Assembly: GCA_913030825.1 (NCBI GenBank)
Contig: CAJWCU010000028.1
Location: forward strand, 1 to 37,042
DNA: 37,042 nucleotides
Source: an uncultured Rhodospirillaceae bacterium
GTDB lineage: Bacteria > Pseudomonadota > Alphaproteobacteria > Rhodospirillales > Casp-alpha2
Direction: 5' to 3'
In this document: positions 8,602 through 17,813 of the stretch, in pieces
Layout of the letters: each line of letters opens with the position of its first letter
Position numbering within the stretch: position 1 is the stretch's first letter
Notes under the pieces: generated by a model
Told to the model about the DNA's origin: nothing
The model's database searches: none
What the model saw: only the letters and a program-made list of their open reading frames with translations
Translations under genes and position numbers: made by a program

Positions 8602-8784
8602 ATGGACCCGGAAGACCCCATCTACGTGGAAACCCATACCGTTGCCTGTGACGGCGGCGGCGGGCCGTTGGGACACCCCAAGGTCTTTCTGACCTTCGAC
8701 GAAAGCGGCGAGATCGTCTGCCCCTATTGTTCCAGGCACTATCTTCTGAGCCCGGACGCCCCGGCCGCCGGCCACGGCCACTAA
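8602..8784 (+). CDS. Zinc-finger domain protein, zf-CHCC (NDUFS6-like)
   Basis: This 60-aa protein has the zf-CHCC pattern: VACDGGGGPLGHPKVFL gives the first Cys and His, and IVCPYCSRHY gives the Cys pair. Proteins of this family are the bacterial counterparts of the NDUFS6 subunit of respiratory complex I, which binds zinc and is needed for assembly. The ATG at 8602 is preceded by GAGGGA at 6-nt spacing; an in-frame TTG at 8596 falls inside that spacing and is less likely. It stands alone upstream of polA, divergent from the ABC ATPase gene. Complex I genes are not in the window. Confidence 0.88.
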   Translation: MDPEDPIYVETHTVACDGGGGPLGHPKVFLTFDESGEIVCPYCSRHYLLSPDAPAAGHGH

Positions 8785-8870
8785 TCCCAAGCGCCCGGAG
8801 GAACGCGCCGCGTTCCGAACGGCGATGTCTGCCCACCAGATAACGGCCCCGGCCGAACCGACGAGGTTAC

Positions 8871-11654
8871 ATGACCGACCAGCGCGAACACGTCTTTCTG
8901 GTGGACGGCTCCGGCTTCATCTTCCGCGCCTATCACGCCCTGCCGCCGATGACGGCACCGGACGGCACGCCGACCAATGCGGTCTTCGGTTTCACCAAGA
9001 TGCTGATGAAGCTGGTCGAGGACACGGAAGCCGATTTCGTCGCCGTCATTTTCGACCGCGCGCGCAAGACGTTTCGGTCCGACATCTATCCCGAATACAA
9101 GGCTCACCGCCCGCCGCCGCCGGACGACCTGATCCCGCAGTTCGAATTGGTGCGCAAGGCGACGGCGGCGTTGAACGTCGCGTCCGTCGACATGGAAGGC
9201 TTCGAAGCCGACGACCTGATCGCGACCTACGCCCGACAGGCCCGCGAACGCGGGGCCGAGGTCACCATCGTCTCGTCGGACAAAGACCTGATGCAGCTGG
9301 TCGACGACCAGGTCGTGCTATTCGACGCCATGAAGAACCGCGAGATCGGCGTCGATCAGGTCATGGAAAAATTCGGCGTCGCCCCGAACAAGGTCATCGA
9401 CGTGCAGGCGCTGGCCGGTGATTCGTCGGACAACGTGCCGGGCGTCGCCGGGATTGGTGTGAAGACCGCCGCCCAATTGATCACCGAGTACGGGGATTTG
9501 GATACGCTGCTCGCCCGCGCCGAGGAGATCAAACAGCCCAAGCGCCGCGAGAACCTGATCGAACAGGCCGACATGGCGCGGATTTCACGTGACCTAGTGA
9601 CCTTGAAGGACGACGTGCCCGTCGGCATGACCATCGACGAAATGCACAAGAAGGCGCCGGACGCGGAAACCCTGCTGCCCTTCCTGCGCGAACTGGGATT
9701 CAAGTCGCTGGCGACCACGGTGGAGAGCCGTTTGGGCCTGGCCCCTTCCGGCGATGCCGGCGGCGCGGCGGGCGCCCCGGCGCAGTCGCCAGCCGCCCTG
9801 GCGCCGCAGTACGAGTTGGTTCAGACCCTCGACCAATTGAAGACCTGGATCGGCGCGGCCTATGCGACCGGAACCGTCGCCGTCGATACCGAGACCGACG
9901 CCCTGGACGCCATGGGCGCCGGGCTGGTCGGCGTGTCCCTGGCCTGTGAGGCCGGACGGGCCTGTTATATCCCGCTGGCCCATGTGTCGTCGGCGCCGCA
10001 GGGGCAATTGGATTTGGGCGGCGACGCGGCGGAAGGCGGCGACGCGCCCGACCAGATTCCCATGGACGAAGCCATCGCCGCACTGAAACCCATGCTGGAA
10101 GACCCGTCGATCCTCAAGGTCGGGCAGAACATCAAATACGACATTCAGGTCCTGGGCCGCTACGGCATCGAAGTCGGCCCGGTGGACGATACAATGCTGC
10201 TGTCCTACGTCGTCGACGGCGGCCTGCACGGCCACGGCATGGATGAACTGGCGCGCGATTTTCTGGATTACGACACGATCAAGTTCAAGGACGTGGCCGG
10301 TTCCGGCAAGTCGCAGGTTTCGTTCGATCAGGTTCCATTGGACAAAGCGCTGGACTACGCCGCCGAGGACGCGGACATCACCCTTCGCCTGCACAACATC
10401 TTCAAGCCGCGCCTGGTCGCGGAACACATGGTAACGGTCTACGAGACCTTGGAACGCCCGCTGCTGAACGTGCTGCGCGATATGGAGCGCCGGGGCATTA
10501 AGGTCGATGCCACGGTGTTGAAGGACCTGAGCGCCGATTTCGCCGGGCGCATGGGAGACCTGGAAATCGAAATCCACAAGCTCGCGGGCCACGAATTCAA
10601 CATCGGCAGCCCCAAGCAGTTGGGCGAAATCCTGTTCGATGAAATGGGCCTGGAAGGCGGCAAGAAGACCAAGACCGGCGCCTACGGGACCGGCGCCGAC
10701 GTGCTGGAGGAGCTTGCCGCGCAGGGCCACGACCTGCCGCAGAAGGTTCTGGACTGGCGGCAGTTGTCCAAGCTGAAAAGCACCTATACGGATAGCCTGG
10801 TCGGCGACATCGACCCCAAGACCGGGCGCGTCCATACCAACTATTCCCAGGCCGTGGCGGCGACCGGACGCCTGGCGTCGTCGGACCCCAACCTGCAGAA
10901 CATCCCGATCCGATCGGAAGAGGGCCGCAAGATCCGCACCGCCTTCGTCGCCGACAAAGGCCATGTCCTGATGTCCGCCGACTATTCGCAGATCGAATTG
11001 CGCCTGCTGGCTCATGTCGCGGATATCGACGTGCTGAAACAAGCCTTCCACGACGGCCTGGACATTCACGCTCTGACGGCCAGTCAGGTTTTCGGGATTC
11101 CCGTCGAGGGCATGGACCCCATGGTCCGCCGCCGCGCCAAGGCCATCAATTTCGGCATCATCTACGGCATTTCCGCCTTCGGCCTGGCGCGCCAGTTGGG
11201 CATCTCGCGGGGCGAGGCCGGCGAATACATCGACGCCTATTTCGAACAGTACCCCGGCATCAAGGATTACATGGAGCGGACCAAGGAACAGGCCAAGAAA
11301 CACGGCTTCGTCGAAACCGTGTTCGGGCGCAAATGCCATGTCCGCGGCATCAACGACCGCAATCCCAACATGCGCGGCTTCGCCGAGCGCGCGGCGATCA
11401 ACGCGCCGATCCAGGGCGGCGCCGCCGACATCATCAAGCGCGCCATGATCCGGTTGCAGGACGCGCTCGACGACGGCGGGCTGAAGGCCCGCATGCTGCT
11501 GCAGGTGCATGACGAACTGATCTTCGAAGTCCCGGAAGACGAGGTCGAAAAGACCCGCGAGGCCGTGACCAAGGTGATGTCGGGTGCGGCGCACCTGTCG
11601 GTGCCACTCGACGTCGACGTCGGCACCGGCGCCAATTGGGACGAGGCGCATTAG
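8871..11654 (+). CDS. polA: DNA polymerase I
   Basis: Fills gaps and removes RNA primers in replication and repair. The 927-aa length is close to the 928 of E. coli. Domains: N-terminal 5' nuclease (about 1-290, starting with VDGSGFIFRAYHALPPM), 3'-5' exonuclease (about 320-520) with the metal ligands D339/E341 (DTETD) kept, so proofreading is probably active, and the polymerase domain with motif A SADYSQIELR (D704) and motif C QVHDELIFEV (D881), one residue from the E. coli numbering. The ATG at 8871 has GAGG 5 bases upstream. A GC-rich inverted repeat lies just after the stop but lacks a T-tract. Confidence 0.98.
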   Translation: MTDQREHVFLVDGSGFIFRAYHALPPMTAPDGTPTNAVFGFTKMLMKLVEDTEADFVAVIFDRARKTFRSDIYPEYKAHRPPPPDDLIPQFELVRKATAALNVASVDMEGFEADDLIATYARQARERGAEVTIVSSDKDLMQLVDDQVVLFDAMKNREIGVDQVMEKFGVAPNKVIDVQALAGDSSDNVPGVAGIGVKTAAQLITEYGDLDTLLARAEEIKQPKRRENLIEQADMARISRDLVTLKDDVPVGMTIDEMHKKAPDAETLLPFLRELGFKSLATTVESRLGLAPSGDAGGAAGAPAQSPAALAPQYELVQTLDQLKTWIGAAYATGTVAVDTETDALDAMGAGLVGVSLACEAGRACYIPLAHVSSAPQGQLDLGGDAAEGGDAPDQIPMDEAIAALKPMLEDPSILKVGQNIKYDIQVLGRYGIEVGPVDDTMLLSYVVDGGLHGHGMDELARDFLDYDTIKFKDVAGSGKSQVSFDQVPLDKALDYAAEDADITLRLHNIFKPRLVAEHMVTVYETLERPLLNVLRDMERRGIKVDATVLKDLSADFAGRMGDLEIEIHKLAGHEFNIGSPKQLGEILFDEMGLEGGKKTKTGAYGTGADVLEELAAQGHDLPQKVLDWRQLSKLKSTYTDSLVGDIDPKTGRVHTNYSQAVAATGRLASSDPNLQNIPIRSEEGRKIRTAFVADKGHVLMSADYSQIELRLLAHVADIDVLKQAFHDGLDIHALTASQVFGIPVEGMDPMVRRRAKAINFGIIYGISAFGLARQLGISRGEAGEYIDAYFEQYPGIKDYMERTKEQAKKHGFVETVFGRKCHVRGINDRNPNMRGFAERAAINAPIQGGAADIIKRAMIRLQDALDDGGLKARMLLQVHDELIFEVPEDEVEKTREAVTKVMSGAAHLSVPLDVDVGTGANWDEAH

Positions 11655-11779
11655 CCGGCCGACCGGTTGGCCCTCCCCTCTATTCTGTCCTTTTTCAGTC
11701 CGAAATCAATGGCATGGCCCTTGCAAGACCTACCTGGGGACTACGCATGCCCACAATCGGCCCAGCAGGAGGAGAGCCC

Positions 11780-12313
11780 ATGAAAGTCGACAATATTGCC
11801 GCCATTCTGACCCAGCAGAACAGCCACAAACCGGCCGCCGCCGATGCCGGGTCGGGCTCTTTCGCCGAGATGATGGCCGCCTCCGTCGAGGCGTCGAAAA
11901 ACGACGAACCCGAAGCCGCCCAGACCGACATGGACTTCATTCGTGAGAATGGATTCGCCGCTTACGCCAAAGAGGTGGAGAAGCGGAAAATGGAGGAAAT
12001 GCGGGAGGAAATCCTCGCCCGCATGGGTCTTTCCGAGGAAGACCTGGACAAGATGCCCGCCGAACAGCGGGCCGCCATCGAGGACCTGATCGCCCAGGAA
12101 ATCCAGCGCCGCATGCAGGCCAACGCCGAGGCCGAAGACGACGACAAGGGCGGCCTGGCCGGTATGCCGAACGACGCCCGCGACATCGCCGATCCGGGCA
12201 ATACGGGTTCCGGTGGCCTGGCCATGCTGGCTGTCATGGAAGCCCGCGATGCTTCGCCGGACCTCACCGCTGGTGGGAATCATTTGCCTGGTGACGAGGA
12301 AGAATCTTCCTGA
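11780..12313 (+). CDS. Conserved hypothetical protein, acidic, helical
   Basis: This 177-aa protein has no signal peptide or membrane segment. The central part (about 52-115), rich in charged helix (EVEKRKMEEMREEILARMG, then DKMPAEQRAAIEDLIAQEI), looks like the conserved core. The tails are low-complexity, Ala/Gly and acidic. The frame is open upstream to 11636, but AGGAGGAG ends 5 bases before the ATG at 11780, which fixes the start. It converges with msrQ, leaving 20 bp between the stops. The function is unknown to me. Confidence 0.8.
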   Translation: MKVDNIAAILTQQNSHKPAAADAGSGSFAEMMAASVEASKNDEPEAAQTDMDFIRENGFAAYAKEVEKRKMEEMREEILARMGLSEEDLDKMPAEQRAAIEDLIAQEIQRRMQANAEAEDDDKGGLAGMPNDARDIADPGNTGSGGLAMLAVMEARDASPDLTAGGNHLPGDEEESS

Positions 12314-12333
12314 TTTGACCTGATCTGCCGCCT

Positions 12334-12996
12334 TCAGGCAGCCTTCGCGCCGGCCTCTTCAGAGGCGGCGGAGGCTGCCGCTGCGCGGACGCGAAAATGA
12401 ACGCGGAGCCGTGCCGCCGCCCGGTAGGCCAGAAGTGCGCCCGCGATCCCACCGTAGATCAGAGGTTCGATCTGAAACCCTTTGCGCATCATGAAGAAGT
12501 GCACGGGGGCGGCGATCGCGGCGACGTAGACCAGCTTGTGCAGGCGCGTCCAATTGCGCCCGCCCAGTTTCTTGACCATGGCCTTGGGCGAGGTCACGGC
12601 CAGCGCCGTCAGGATCACCAGGGCCAGCATGCCGACGGTGATGTAATTGCGCTTGAGAATGTCCTGCCAGATGGCACCCCAGGCGAAATACTGATCGAGC
12701 GCCACGTAGCTTGCGACATGCAGCAGGGCGTAGAAAAACGCATAGAGGCCCAGCATGCGCCGGAACCGCATGGCCCCGGTCCAACCGGTCAGGCCACGCA
12801 GAGGCGTCACGGCCAGGGCGATCAGAAGGAACCGGATCGCCCAATCGCCGGAATAGCGGTTGATGAACTCCGCCGGGTTGGGGCCGAACTGTGCCGACGC
12901 CCCGAGCCAGAACAGCCAAGCCAGCGGCGCCAGCGACGCCAGATGGACCAGCGGCTTCAAAACCCGGATACGGTGGGCATCGGTATTCACCAACAC
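12334..12996 (-). CDS. msrQ: Heme-containing membrane subunit MsrQ of periplasmic Met-SO reductase
   Basis: An inner-membrane b-type cytochrome that passes electrons from the respiratory chain or flavin reductase to MsrP. The 220-aa sequence has about six hydrophobic segments, the ferric-reductase-like FRRMLGLYAFFYALLHVASY region with a heme-binding His, and a second conserved His in NWTRLHKLVY. It starts with GTG 19 nt after the msrP stop and is co-transcribed with it. The C-terminus ends in an Ala-rich tail. Confidence 0.93.
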   Translation of the reverse strand: MLVNTDAHRIRVLKPLVHLASLAPLAWLFWLGASAQFGPNPAEFINRYSGDWAIRFLLIALAVTPLRGLTGWTGAMRFRRMLGLYAFFYALLHVASYVALDQYFAWGAIWQDILKRNYITVGMLALVILTALAVTSPKAMVKKLGGRNWTRLHKLVYVAAIAAPVHFFMMRKGFQIEPLIYGGIAGALLAYRAAARLRVHFRVRAAAASAASEEAGAKAA

Positions 12997-13015
12997 ATCC
13001 CCAACGCGAGGCGGC

Positions 13016-14026
13016 CTAATAGAAGGTGCGCAGGTTCATGCCTGCGTAGAGATCCGCGACCTCTTCTTCGTAGCCGTTGAACATCAGAGTCGGCTGCTTG
13101 ATCGGCAGACCGAAGAGGTTGTTCTGGCCGATGACCTTTTCGGCGGCCTGGCTCCAGCGCGGATGGCTGACGTTCGGATTGACGTTGGAATAGAAGCCGT
13201 ATTCGCGGCCGTTGGCTTCATTCCACGAGGTCGGCGGCTGTTTCTCCGTGAAGCGGATCAGGACGATGGATTTAATCGACTTGAAGCCATACTTCCACGG
13301 AACGACCAAGCGCAATGGCGCGCCGTTCTGATTGGGCAGAACCTCGCCATGCAGGCCGACGGCCAGCAGGCTCAGCGGGTTCATCGCCTCGTCCATGCGC
13401 AGGCCTTCCTTGTACGGCCATTCGAGAACCTGACGGTTCTGACCCGGCATCTGGTTTGGATCGAACAGGGTTTCGAAATAAACGTACTTGGCCTTTGACG
13501 TGGGTTTCAGGCGACTGATCACCTTGGATAGCGGAACGCCGAGCCAAGGGATGACCATGGACCAGGCCTCGACGCAGCGGAAACGGTAGACCCGGTCTTC
13601 GATGTCTTCGGCCTTGATCAGATCGTCGATGTCGTAGGTACCGGGTTTTTCCACGGCACCTTCGACCTTGACCGACCAGGGGGTCGGCTTCAGAAAACCG
13701 GCGTTCTCGTGCGGATCGCCCTTGCCCGTGCCCAGTTCGTAGAAATTGTTGTAAGTGGTGACCAGGTCATAGGCCGTGGGCTCGACGCCCAATGCCTTGG
13801 CCGTGTACTTCGGATTGACCGTACCGCTGAGCGCCTTCCCGGTTTCTGGGCGCCAGGCAGCCTGTGCCGGATTGCCAAGCCCGGCGCCCAGAAGCGGCGC
13901 CATGGCCATGGCCATGCCGCCGAATCCCATGGCACGCAGGATGGCGCGGCGATTGTCGAAGACGGATTTCGGCGTGATCTCGCTGGACCGGATCGAATGC
14001 AGGGGGCGGTTGCGGATGATCATCAT
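13016..14026 (-). CDS. msrP: Protein-methionine-sulfoxide reductase catalytic subunit MsrP
   Basis: A periplasmic molybdopterin enzyme that repairs oxidised methionine in envelope proteins. The 336-aa product has a Tat-type N-terminus (NRRAILRAMG with R26/R27, then a hydrophobic stretch to an AQA cleavage site) and the molybdenum-ligand cysteine C151 in YRFRCVEAWSM. The frame is open for 58 more codons, but AAGGA lies 6 bases upstream of the ATGATG at 14026, matching the usual N-terminus. It is first in the msrPQ operon and divergent from the GST gene, with 166 bp between. Confidence 0.95.
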   Translation of the reverse strand: MMIIRNRPLHSIRSSEITPKSVFDNRRAILRAMGFGGMAMAMAPLLGAGLGNPAQAAWRPETGKALSGTVNPKYTAKALGVEPTAYDLVTTYNNFYELGTGKGDPHENAGFLKPTPWSVKVEGAVEKPGTYDIDDLIKAEDIEDRVYRFRCVEAWSMVIPWLGVPLSKVISRLKPTSKAKYVYFETLFDPNQMPGQNRQVLEWPYKEGLRMDEAMNPLSLLAVGLHGEVLPNQNGAPLRLVVPWKYGFKSIKSIVLIRFTEKQPPTSWNEANGREYGFYSNVNPNVSHPRWSQAAEKVIGQNNLFGLPIKQPTLMFNGYEEEVADLYAGMNLRTFY

Positions 14027-14192
14027 GTGTTTCCTTGTACTCGCGATGTCTGGGGACAGTATAAGCCGGGAAACCGGCGCACGAATAAGGCGAAGTCGGG
14101 GCTGAGCCGTCACATCTTCGCGAGGGTTTCGCGAGCGGGCGTGCGATTTGCCGGTTTCCATTTCACTGAAATCCGGTGTAGGAGACTCACCC

Positions 14193-14861
14193 ATGCGCAC
14201 GCTCTATCACCTTTGGATGTCGCCCTTTTGCCGCAAGGCCAGAATCTTCCTGGGCGAGAAGAAATTGGAACACGAGCTCCGGATCGAAAACATCTGGGAG
14301 CGGCGCGAGGAGTTCCTTGCCCTCAATCCCGCCGGGAACGTGCCGGTCCTGGTCGAAATCGACGGTACGGCGATTTCGGGTGCTGACGTGATCTGCGAAT
14401 TCCTGGACGAAGTCCATGACGACCCACCCCTGATCGGCCGCACGCCGGTCATCCGCGCCGAGGTCCGCCGCCTGACCAATTGGTTCGACGAGAAGTTCAA
14501 TAAGGAAGTCACGGAGAACCTGGTCGGCGAGAAACTGCTGAAACGCTTCCTCGGTCAGGGGGAGCCGAAGGGGGCACGCATCCGCGCCGGGCACGCCAAT
14601 ATCCATCAGCACCTTTTGTACCTGTCGTTCCTGGTTGAGCGGCGGCGCTGGCTGGCAGGCGACGATTTTTCCATGGCCGACGTGGCGGCGGCGGCGCATC
14701 TGTCCTGTGTCGATTACCTGGGCGATGTTCCCTGGGAAGACCATCCCGAAGCGCGCGACTGGTATGCCCGGGTGAAATCGCGGCCGAGCATGCGATCGGT
14801 TCTGTCGGACCGCATGCCGGGCTTCCCCCCGCCCAAGCATTACGCCGATCTGGATTTTTAA
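14193..14861 (+). CDS. fzlA: GST-fold protein, probably FzlA (FtsZ-binding division factor)
   Basis: This 222-aa glutathione S-transferase-fold protein has a thioredoxin-like N-domain (MRTLYHLWMSPFCRKARIFL) and a helical C-domain. The C-terminal PPPKHYADLDF tail and the ENIWERREEFL and AAAHLSCVDYLGDVPW segments match what I recall of alphaproteobacterial FzlA, the GST-like protein that binds FtsZ and activates constriction in Caulobacter. The ATG at 14193 has AGGAGA at good spacing; the upstream open frame is not used. The stop overlaps the convergent TPR gene by 3 bases. If not FzlA, it is an ordinary GST. Confidence 0.75.
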   Translation: MRTLYHLWMSPFCRKARIFLGEKKLEHELRIENIWERREEFLALNPAGNVPVLVEIDGTAISGADVICEFLDEVHDDPPLIGRTPVIRAEVRRLTNWFDEKFNKEVTENLVGEKLLKRFLGQGEPKGARIRAGHANIHQHLLYLSFLVERRRWLAGDDFSMADVAAAAHLSCVDYLGDVPWEDHPEARDWYARVKSRPSMRSVLSDRMPGFPPPKHYADLDF

Positions 14862-15784
14862 CGGCGCGGCGGCGCGTCGCTTCCCATAGGCGCCGGAGCC
14901 GGGGCTGCACCCTCGGGTTTCACATCCATTGTTTCGATGTTCTGGCGCGCCGGGACCGCGGCGGCGGCATCGGGCATGGCGTTCAGGATTTTCATCCAAT
15001 CGGTCCGCGCCCCCGCGTCGTCGCCTTTCATGCGGCGCAGGATGCCGCGCTCCAACAAGGCTTCCGGATTGCCGGGATTCAATTCCAACGCGGTATTGGC
15101 ATCGGCCAGCGCGTCTTCGGACCGGTCCAGATATCGGCGGGCGCTGGCGCGAAGCGCATAAACGTCGTCGCGCGACGGCGCCAGGTTGAGCGCCGCACTC
15201 AGGTCGGCTTCCGCCGCCGAATAATCACCCTTGGCCGCCCAGGCCTGGGCCCGGTCGACCAGCATGTCCGGCGCGCCGGGCTTGAGACCGATCGCCGACG
15301 TGAAGGCACGAATGGCATTTTCCGGGCGCTCGTCCAACAACCAGGCCTGCCCCGCCTGATCCCAAAGGCCGGCCTTGACCTCGGGCTCGGCAAGCGAATC
15401 CTGGGCCAAGCGTTCAAGACGGTTCGCCGCTTCCGAATATTGTTCCAAGCCGATCAAGGCGACAGCGGCGCAGTGATCGGCGGCCGTTCCACCGCCTTCG
15501 GCGCGCCAGGCGATGGCGTCCTCGAACCCGTCCTGGGGGCGGCGCCGGGCGGTGGCCATGCATTCGCCATATCGTTTGGCCCGTTCGGCGGCGGCCTTTT
15601 TGGCGCGTTCGCGGGCGGCCTTGCTCGCGGCGACGCCTTCGACGGTGCTGTCAGCCGGGGCATGGGCCGGCGCCTGGCCCCATGCGGCGGGCGGGGCCAG
15701 GACGACGATCACGGCAACTGCCGCCGCGCCCGAAAGGCGGCGGAGAACGGCGGCGAAGATCGGGAACCCTGGCATGGCGGACAT
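14858..15784 (-). CDS. Exported tetratricopeptide-repeat protein
   Basis: This 308-aa protein has an N-terminal signal peptide (hydrophobic AAAVAVIVVLAPPAAWGQA), a charged Lys/Ala-rich helix, and at least four TPR units between about 130 and 270 (for example SAAEADLSAALNLAPSRDDV and EDALADANTALELNPGNPEA). It ends in a Pro/Ala-rich tail. It is probably a periplasmic scaffold; no partner can be named. There is no good ribosome-binding site at 15784, and the second Met at 15775 is an alternative. It converges on the FzlA-like gene with a 3-base overlap. Confidence 0.82.
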   Translation of the reverse strand: MSAMPGFPIFAAVLRRLSGAAAVAVIVVLAPPAAWGQAPAHAPADSTVEGVAASKAARERAKKAAAERAKRYGECMATARRRPQDGFEDAIAWRAEGGGTAADHCAAVALIGLEQYSEAANRLERLAQDSLAEPEVKAGLWDQAGQAWLLDERPENAIRAFTSAIGLKPGAPDMLVDRAQAWAAKGDYSAAEADLSAALNLAPSRDDVYALRASARRYLDRSEDALADANTALELNPGNPEALLERGILRRMKGDDAGARTDWMKILNAMPDAAAAVPARQNIETMDVKPEGAAPAPAPMGSDAPPRR

Positions 15785-15837
15785 CGTCTGTTTATAACCG
15801 ATCCCGCTTATAGGGGGCAGCGGCCCCCTCTGTCGAC

Positions 15838-16737
15838 ATGGGAGCCATCAAACGGATGCCGCAGCTTTTCTGTTTCGGATTGGGGTTCAGCGCCCTGGCC
15901 CTGGCGCGCGGCCTGACTGCCGAGGGTTGGGCCGTCGCCGGCACCTGCCGCACGGCGGGCAAGCAGGCCCGCCTGACCGACGAAGGGATCGCCGCCTATC
16001 TGTTCGACGGATCCGCGCCGCTTGATGAAAAGGCGACATCGGCACTCACGGCTTCGGACCATCTGTTGATTTCCATCCCGCCGGGCGGGCCGGAAGACCC
16101 GGTGCTGGCGCAAGCGGGCGGTGCCCTGCGCGCCGCCGCACCGTCGATCCGTTGGGCGGGCTATCTGTCGACCACGGGTGTCTACGGCAATACCAACGGC
16201 GCCGAAGTGACGGAGGACAGCCCCCTCGCCCCGACATCGGCGCGCGGCGAGAACCGCGTCGCCGCCGAGGCTGCCTGGCTTGCCCTTGGGGAAGAGACGG
16301 ACCTGCCGGTTCATGTCTTCCGGCTGGCCGGAATTTACGGCCCGGGGCGCAGCGTCCTCGACCAATTGCGCCACGGAACGGCGCGGCGTATCGATAAGCC
16401 GGGCCACAAATTTTCCCGCATCCATGTCGACGACATCGCAAGTGTGCTGCGCGCCTCCATGGCCGCCCCACGCGCCGGCGCCGTTTACAATGTCTGCGAC
16501 GACGAAGCGGCGGCCCAGGCCGACGTCGTCGGCCATGGCGCCGAATTGTTGGGGATGGATGCGCCCGAACTGGTTCCCTTCGACGTCGCCGCCGAGACCA
16601 TGTCGAAGATGGCGCTGAGTTTCTGGAAGGACGACCGCCTGGTCTCGAACCGGCGCCTGCATGAAGACCTGAACGTCACCCTGGCCTATCCCACCTATCG
16701 GGAAGGACTGGCCGCGATCCTGGCCGCCGGCGGATGA
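15838..16737 (+). CDS. SDR-family NAD(P)-dependent epimerase/dehydratase (YeeZ-like)
   Basis: An atypical short-chain dehydrogenase of 299 aa. The N-terminal Rossmann motif is GLGFSALALA, followed by GTCRTAGK as the cofactor-specificity loop. YLSTTGVYG supplies the Ser/Tyr active-site region, and FRLAGIYGPGRS is typical of the extended/atypical group with YeeZ. The substrate is unknown. An ATG at 15838 and another at 15856 are both possible; a GGGAG upstream of the second (about 11 nt) slightly favours it. It stands alone between a divergent TPR gene and an AT-rich spacer. Confidence 0.85.
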   Translation: MGAIKRMPQLFCFGLGFSALALARGLTAEGWAVAGTCRTAGKQARLTDEGIAAYLFDGSAPLDEKATSALTASDHLLISIPPGGPEDPVLAQAGGALRAAAPSIRWAGYLSTTGVYGNTNGAEVTEDSPLAPTSARGENRVAAEAAWLALGEETDLPVHVFRLAGIYGPGRSVLDQLRHGTARRIDKPGHKFSRIHVDDIASVLRASMAAPRAGAVYNVCDDEAAAQADVVGHGAELLGMDAPELVPFDVAAETMSKMALSFWKDDRLVSNRRLHEDLNVTLAYPTYREGLAAILAAGG

Positions 16738-16765
16738 TCTCGAAAAAACAAAATATCCTATAAAC

Positions 16766-16806
16766 GGAAAATTTTCCTTGATCCGGTAACCCTCTTACTG
16801 TAGGGT
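16766..16806 (+). promoter_or_regulatory. AT-rich promoter-like spacer with palindrome
   Basis: The 218-bp gap before the next gene opens with an AT-rich stretch, in contrast to its surroundings. It contains the palindrome GGAAAATTTTCC (16766-16777) followed at once by TTGATC (16778) and, 17 bp on, TAGGGT (16801). These could be an operator and a weak promoter for the gene at 16956. Confidence 0.3.
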
Positions 16807-16955
16807 GCTTTTAACGGCTGGCACAAATGCGTCCGCGCTTCGGCGACCACCGCGCCGGCCGTTCCTCAAACAGTTTCGACAATCCATCACGCGCGCCAAC
16901 GCGGCCCCAGGTTTGGGACCGTGCCAACGCGCGCGCGTTCCTATTGGAGACGACC

Positions 16956-17549
16956 ATGACCCCGAATGACTTTTCCGACCTCTCCGTCGCGACCGCCGCC
17001 CCGACTACCGGCCGCCAACGCCGCCGCAACCCCGCAGGCGGGCCGAACGGCTTCGACCGCAAGGCCTTCATCGCCCAACTGACGCAGGCCGACGGCGGCC
17101 TGGAAGACATCCTCGCCAAACGCCCGGCCGACCTGACCGAGGCGGAAGTCCGCAAGATCGCCGAACGCCGTCTGGCCCTGCCCGCCGGATCGGAGAAGGA
17201 TGCCCTGTTCCGCATCGAACAGGCCTTCTACGACGGCGTCTACGGCGATGAAGCGGCGGAGACCGACGGCACCGGTCGCCTGGTTCAGCCGACCGCCAAG
17301 CGCCCCGTGAAGATCCAACCCGTGCCCGCCCGCACCGCCGATGGCATGGAACTCGACCGCGCCGTTGCTTCCCTTGCGAAACGGGTCGCCGACGTCGCGG
17401 AATCGGAAGGCGCGCGCAACGCCGTGCGGTTCCTGCAGAACGGGCTGTCTTTTCTGGAATCCGCATTGGTGCAAAAACGACAATCTACGGCAATCTCGGG
17501 CCAGACGAAGACAATCCAAGCTACGGGGAACTTCCCTGGCCATTGCTGA
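16956..17549 (+). CDS. Hypothetical protein
   Basis: This soluble protein of 197 aa has no signal or membrane segment. The N-terminus is Ala/Arg-rich; then comes a charged helical part (KAFIAQLTQADGGLEDILAK, then EAEVRKIAERRLAL). The last 30 residues differ in composition (Gln/Thr-rich, ending FPGHC), and the coding-like GC bias drops there. A TTGGAGA 6 bases before the ATG at 16956 fixes the start; the upstream open frame is ignored. The function is not recognised. The C-terminus may have been altered by a rearrangement, since coding-like sequence reappears 130 bp downstream. Confidence 0.65.
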   Translation: MTPNDFSDLSVATAAPTTGRQRRRNPAGGPNGFDRKAFIAQLTQADGGLEDILAKRPADLTEAEVRKIAERRLALPAGSEKDALFRIEQAFYDGVYGDEAAETDGTGRLVQPTAKRPVKIQPVPARTADGMELDRAVASLAKRVADVAESEGARNAVRFLQNGLSFLESALVQKRQSTAISGQTKTIQATGNFPGHC

Positions 17550-17622
17550 TATGGGCCAAGTTTGACCAAGTCCAGCACATGGCTTGGCAACCGCCCAAGG
17601 CAAATTTTGAATGGAAACATCA

Positions 17623-17641
17623 GCTCCCCACGGGGGGGAGC
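17623..17641. repeat. Perfect 7-bp hairpin after hypothetical gene
   Basis: GCTCCCC and GGGGAGC pair around a 5-base loop. No T-tract follows on either strand, so this is at best a weak terminator or processing site for the gene ending at 17549. Confidence 0.35.
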
Positions 17642-17678
17642 GCTCTAAAATAGCCAGACATATAAAAGCCCCCCCTGC

Positions 17679-17813
17679 GGACACCTTGCGGAAAATGGCG
17701 CGAACGCGCCGACAATCCTAGACACGCCCCTCGACGCCGCCAAGGCGGAGTTGATGGAGCGCGCCCTGAAGGCCCGCGACGCCAACGACCTGGACGCCTT
17801 CGACGCGGGGAGA
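17679..17813 (+). pseudogene. Possible gene remnant
   Basis: One plus-strand frame reads like protein without a start codon: ILDTPLDAAKAELMERALKA followed by RDANDLDAFDAG. It has high third-position GC as in real genes here. It runs into the end of the convergent hydrolase gene. It could be the original C-terminus of the upstream hypothetical protein, displaced by a mutation or small insertion, or the end of a lost gene. The rest of the gap 17550-17678 shows nothing but the hairpin. Confidence 0.3.

Noticed and set aside
9594-11651. Long open frame of 685 codons opposite polA
   Set aside because: Antisense shadow caused by GC-rich third positions; polA is intact on the other strand.
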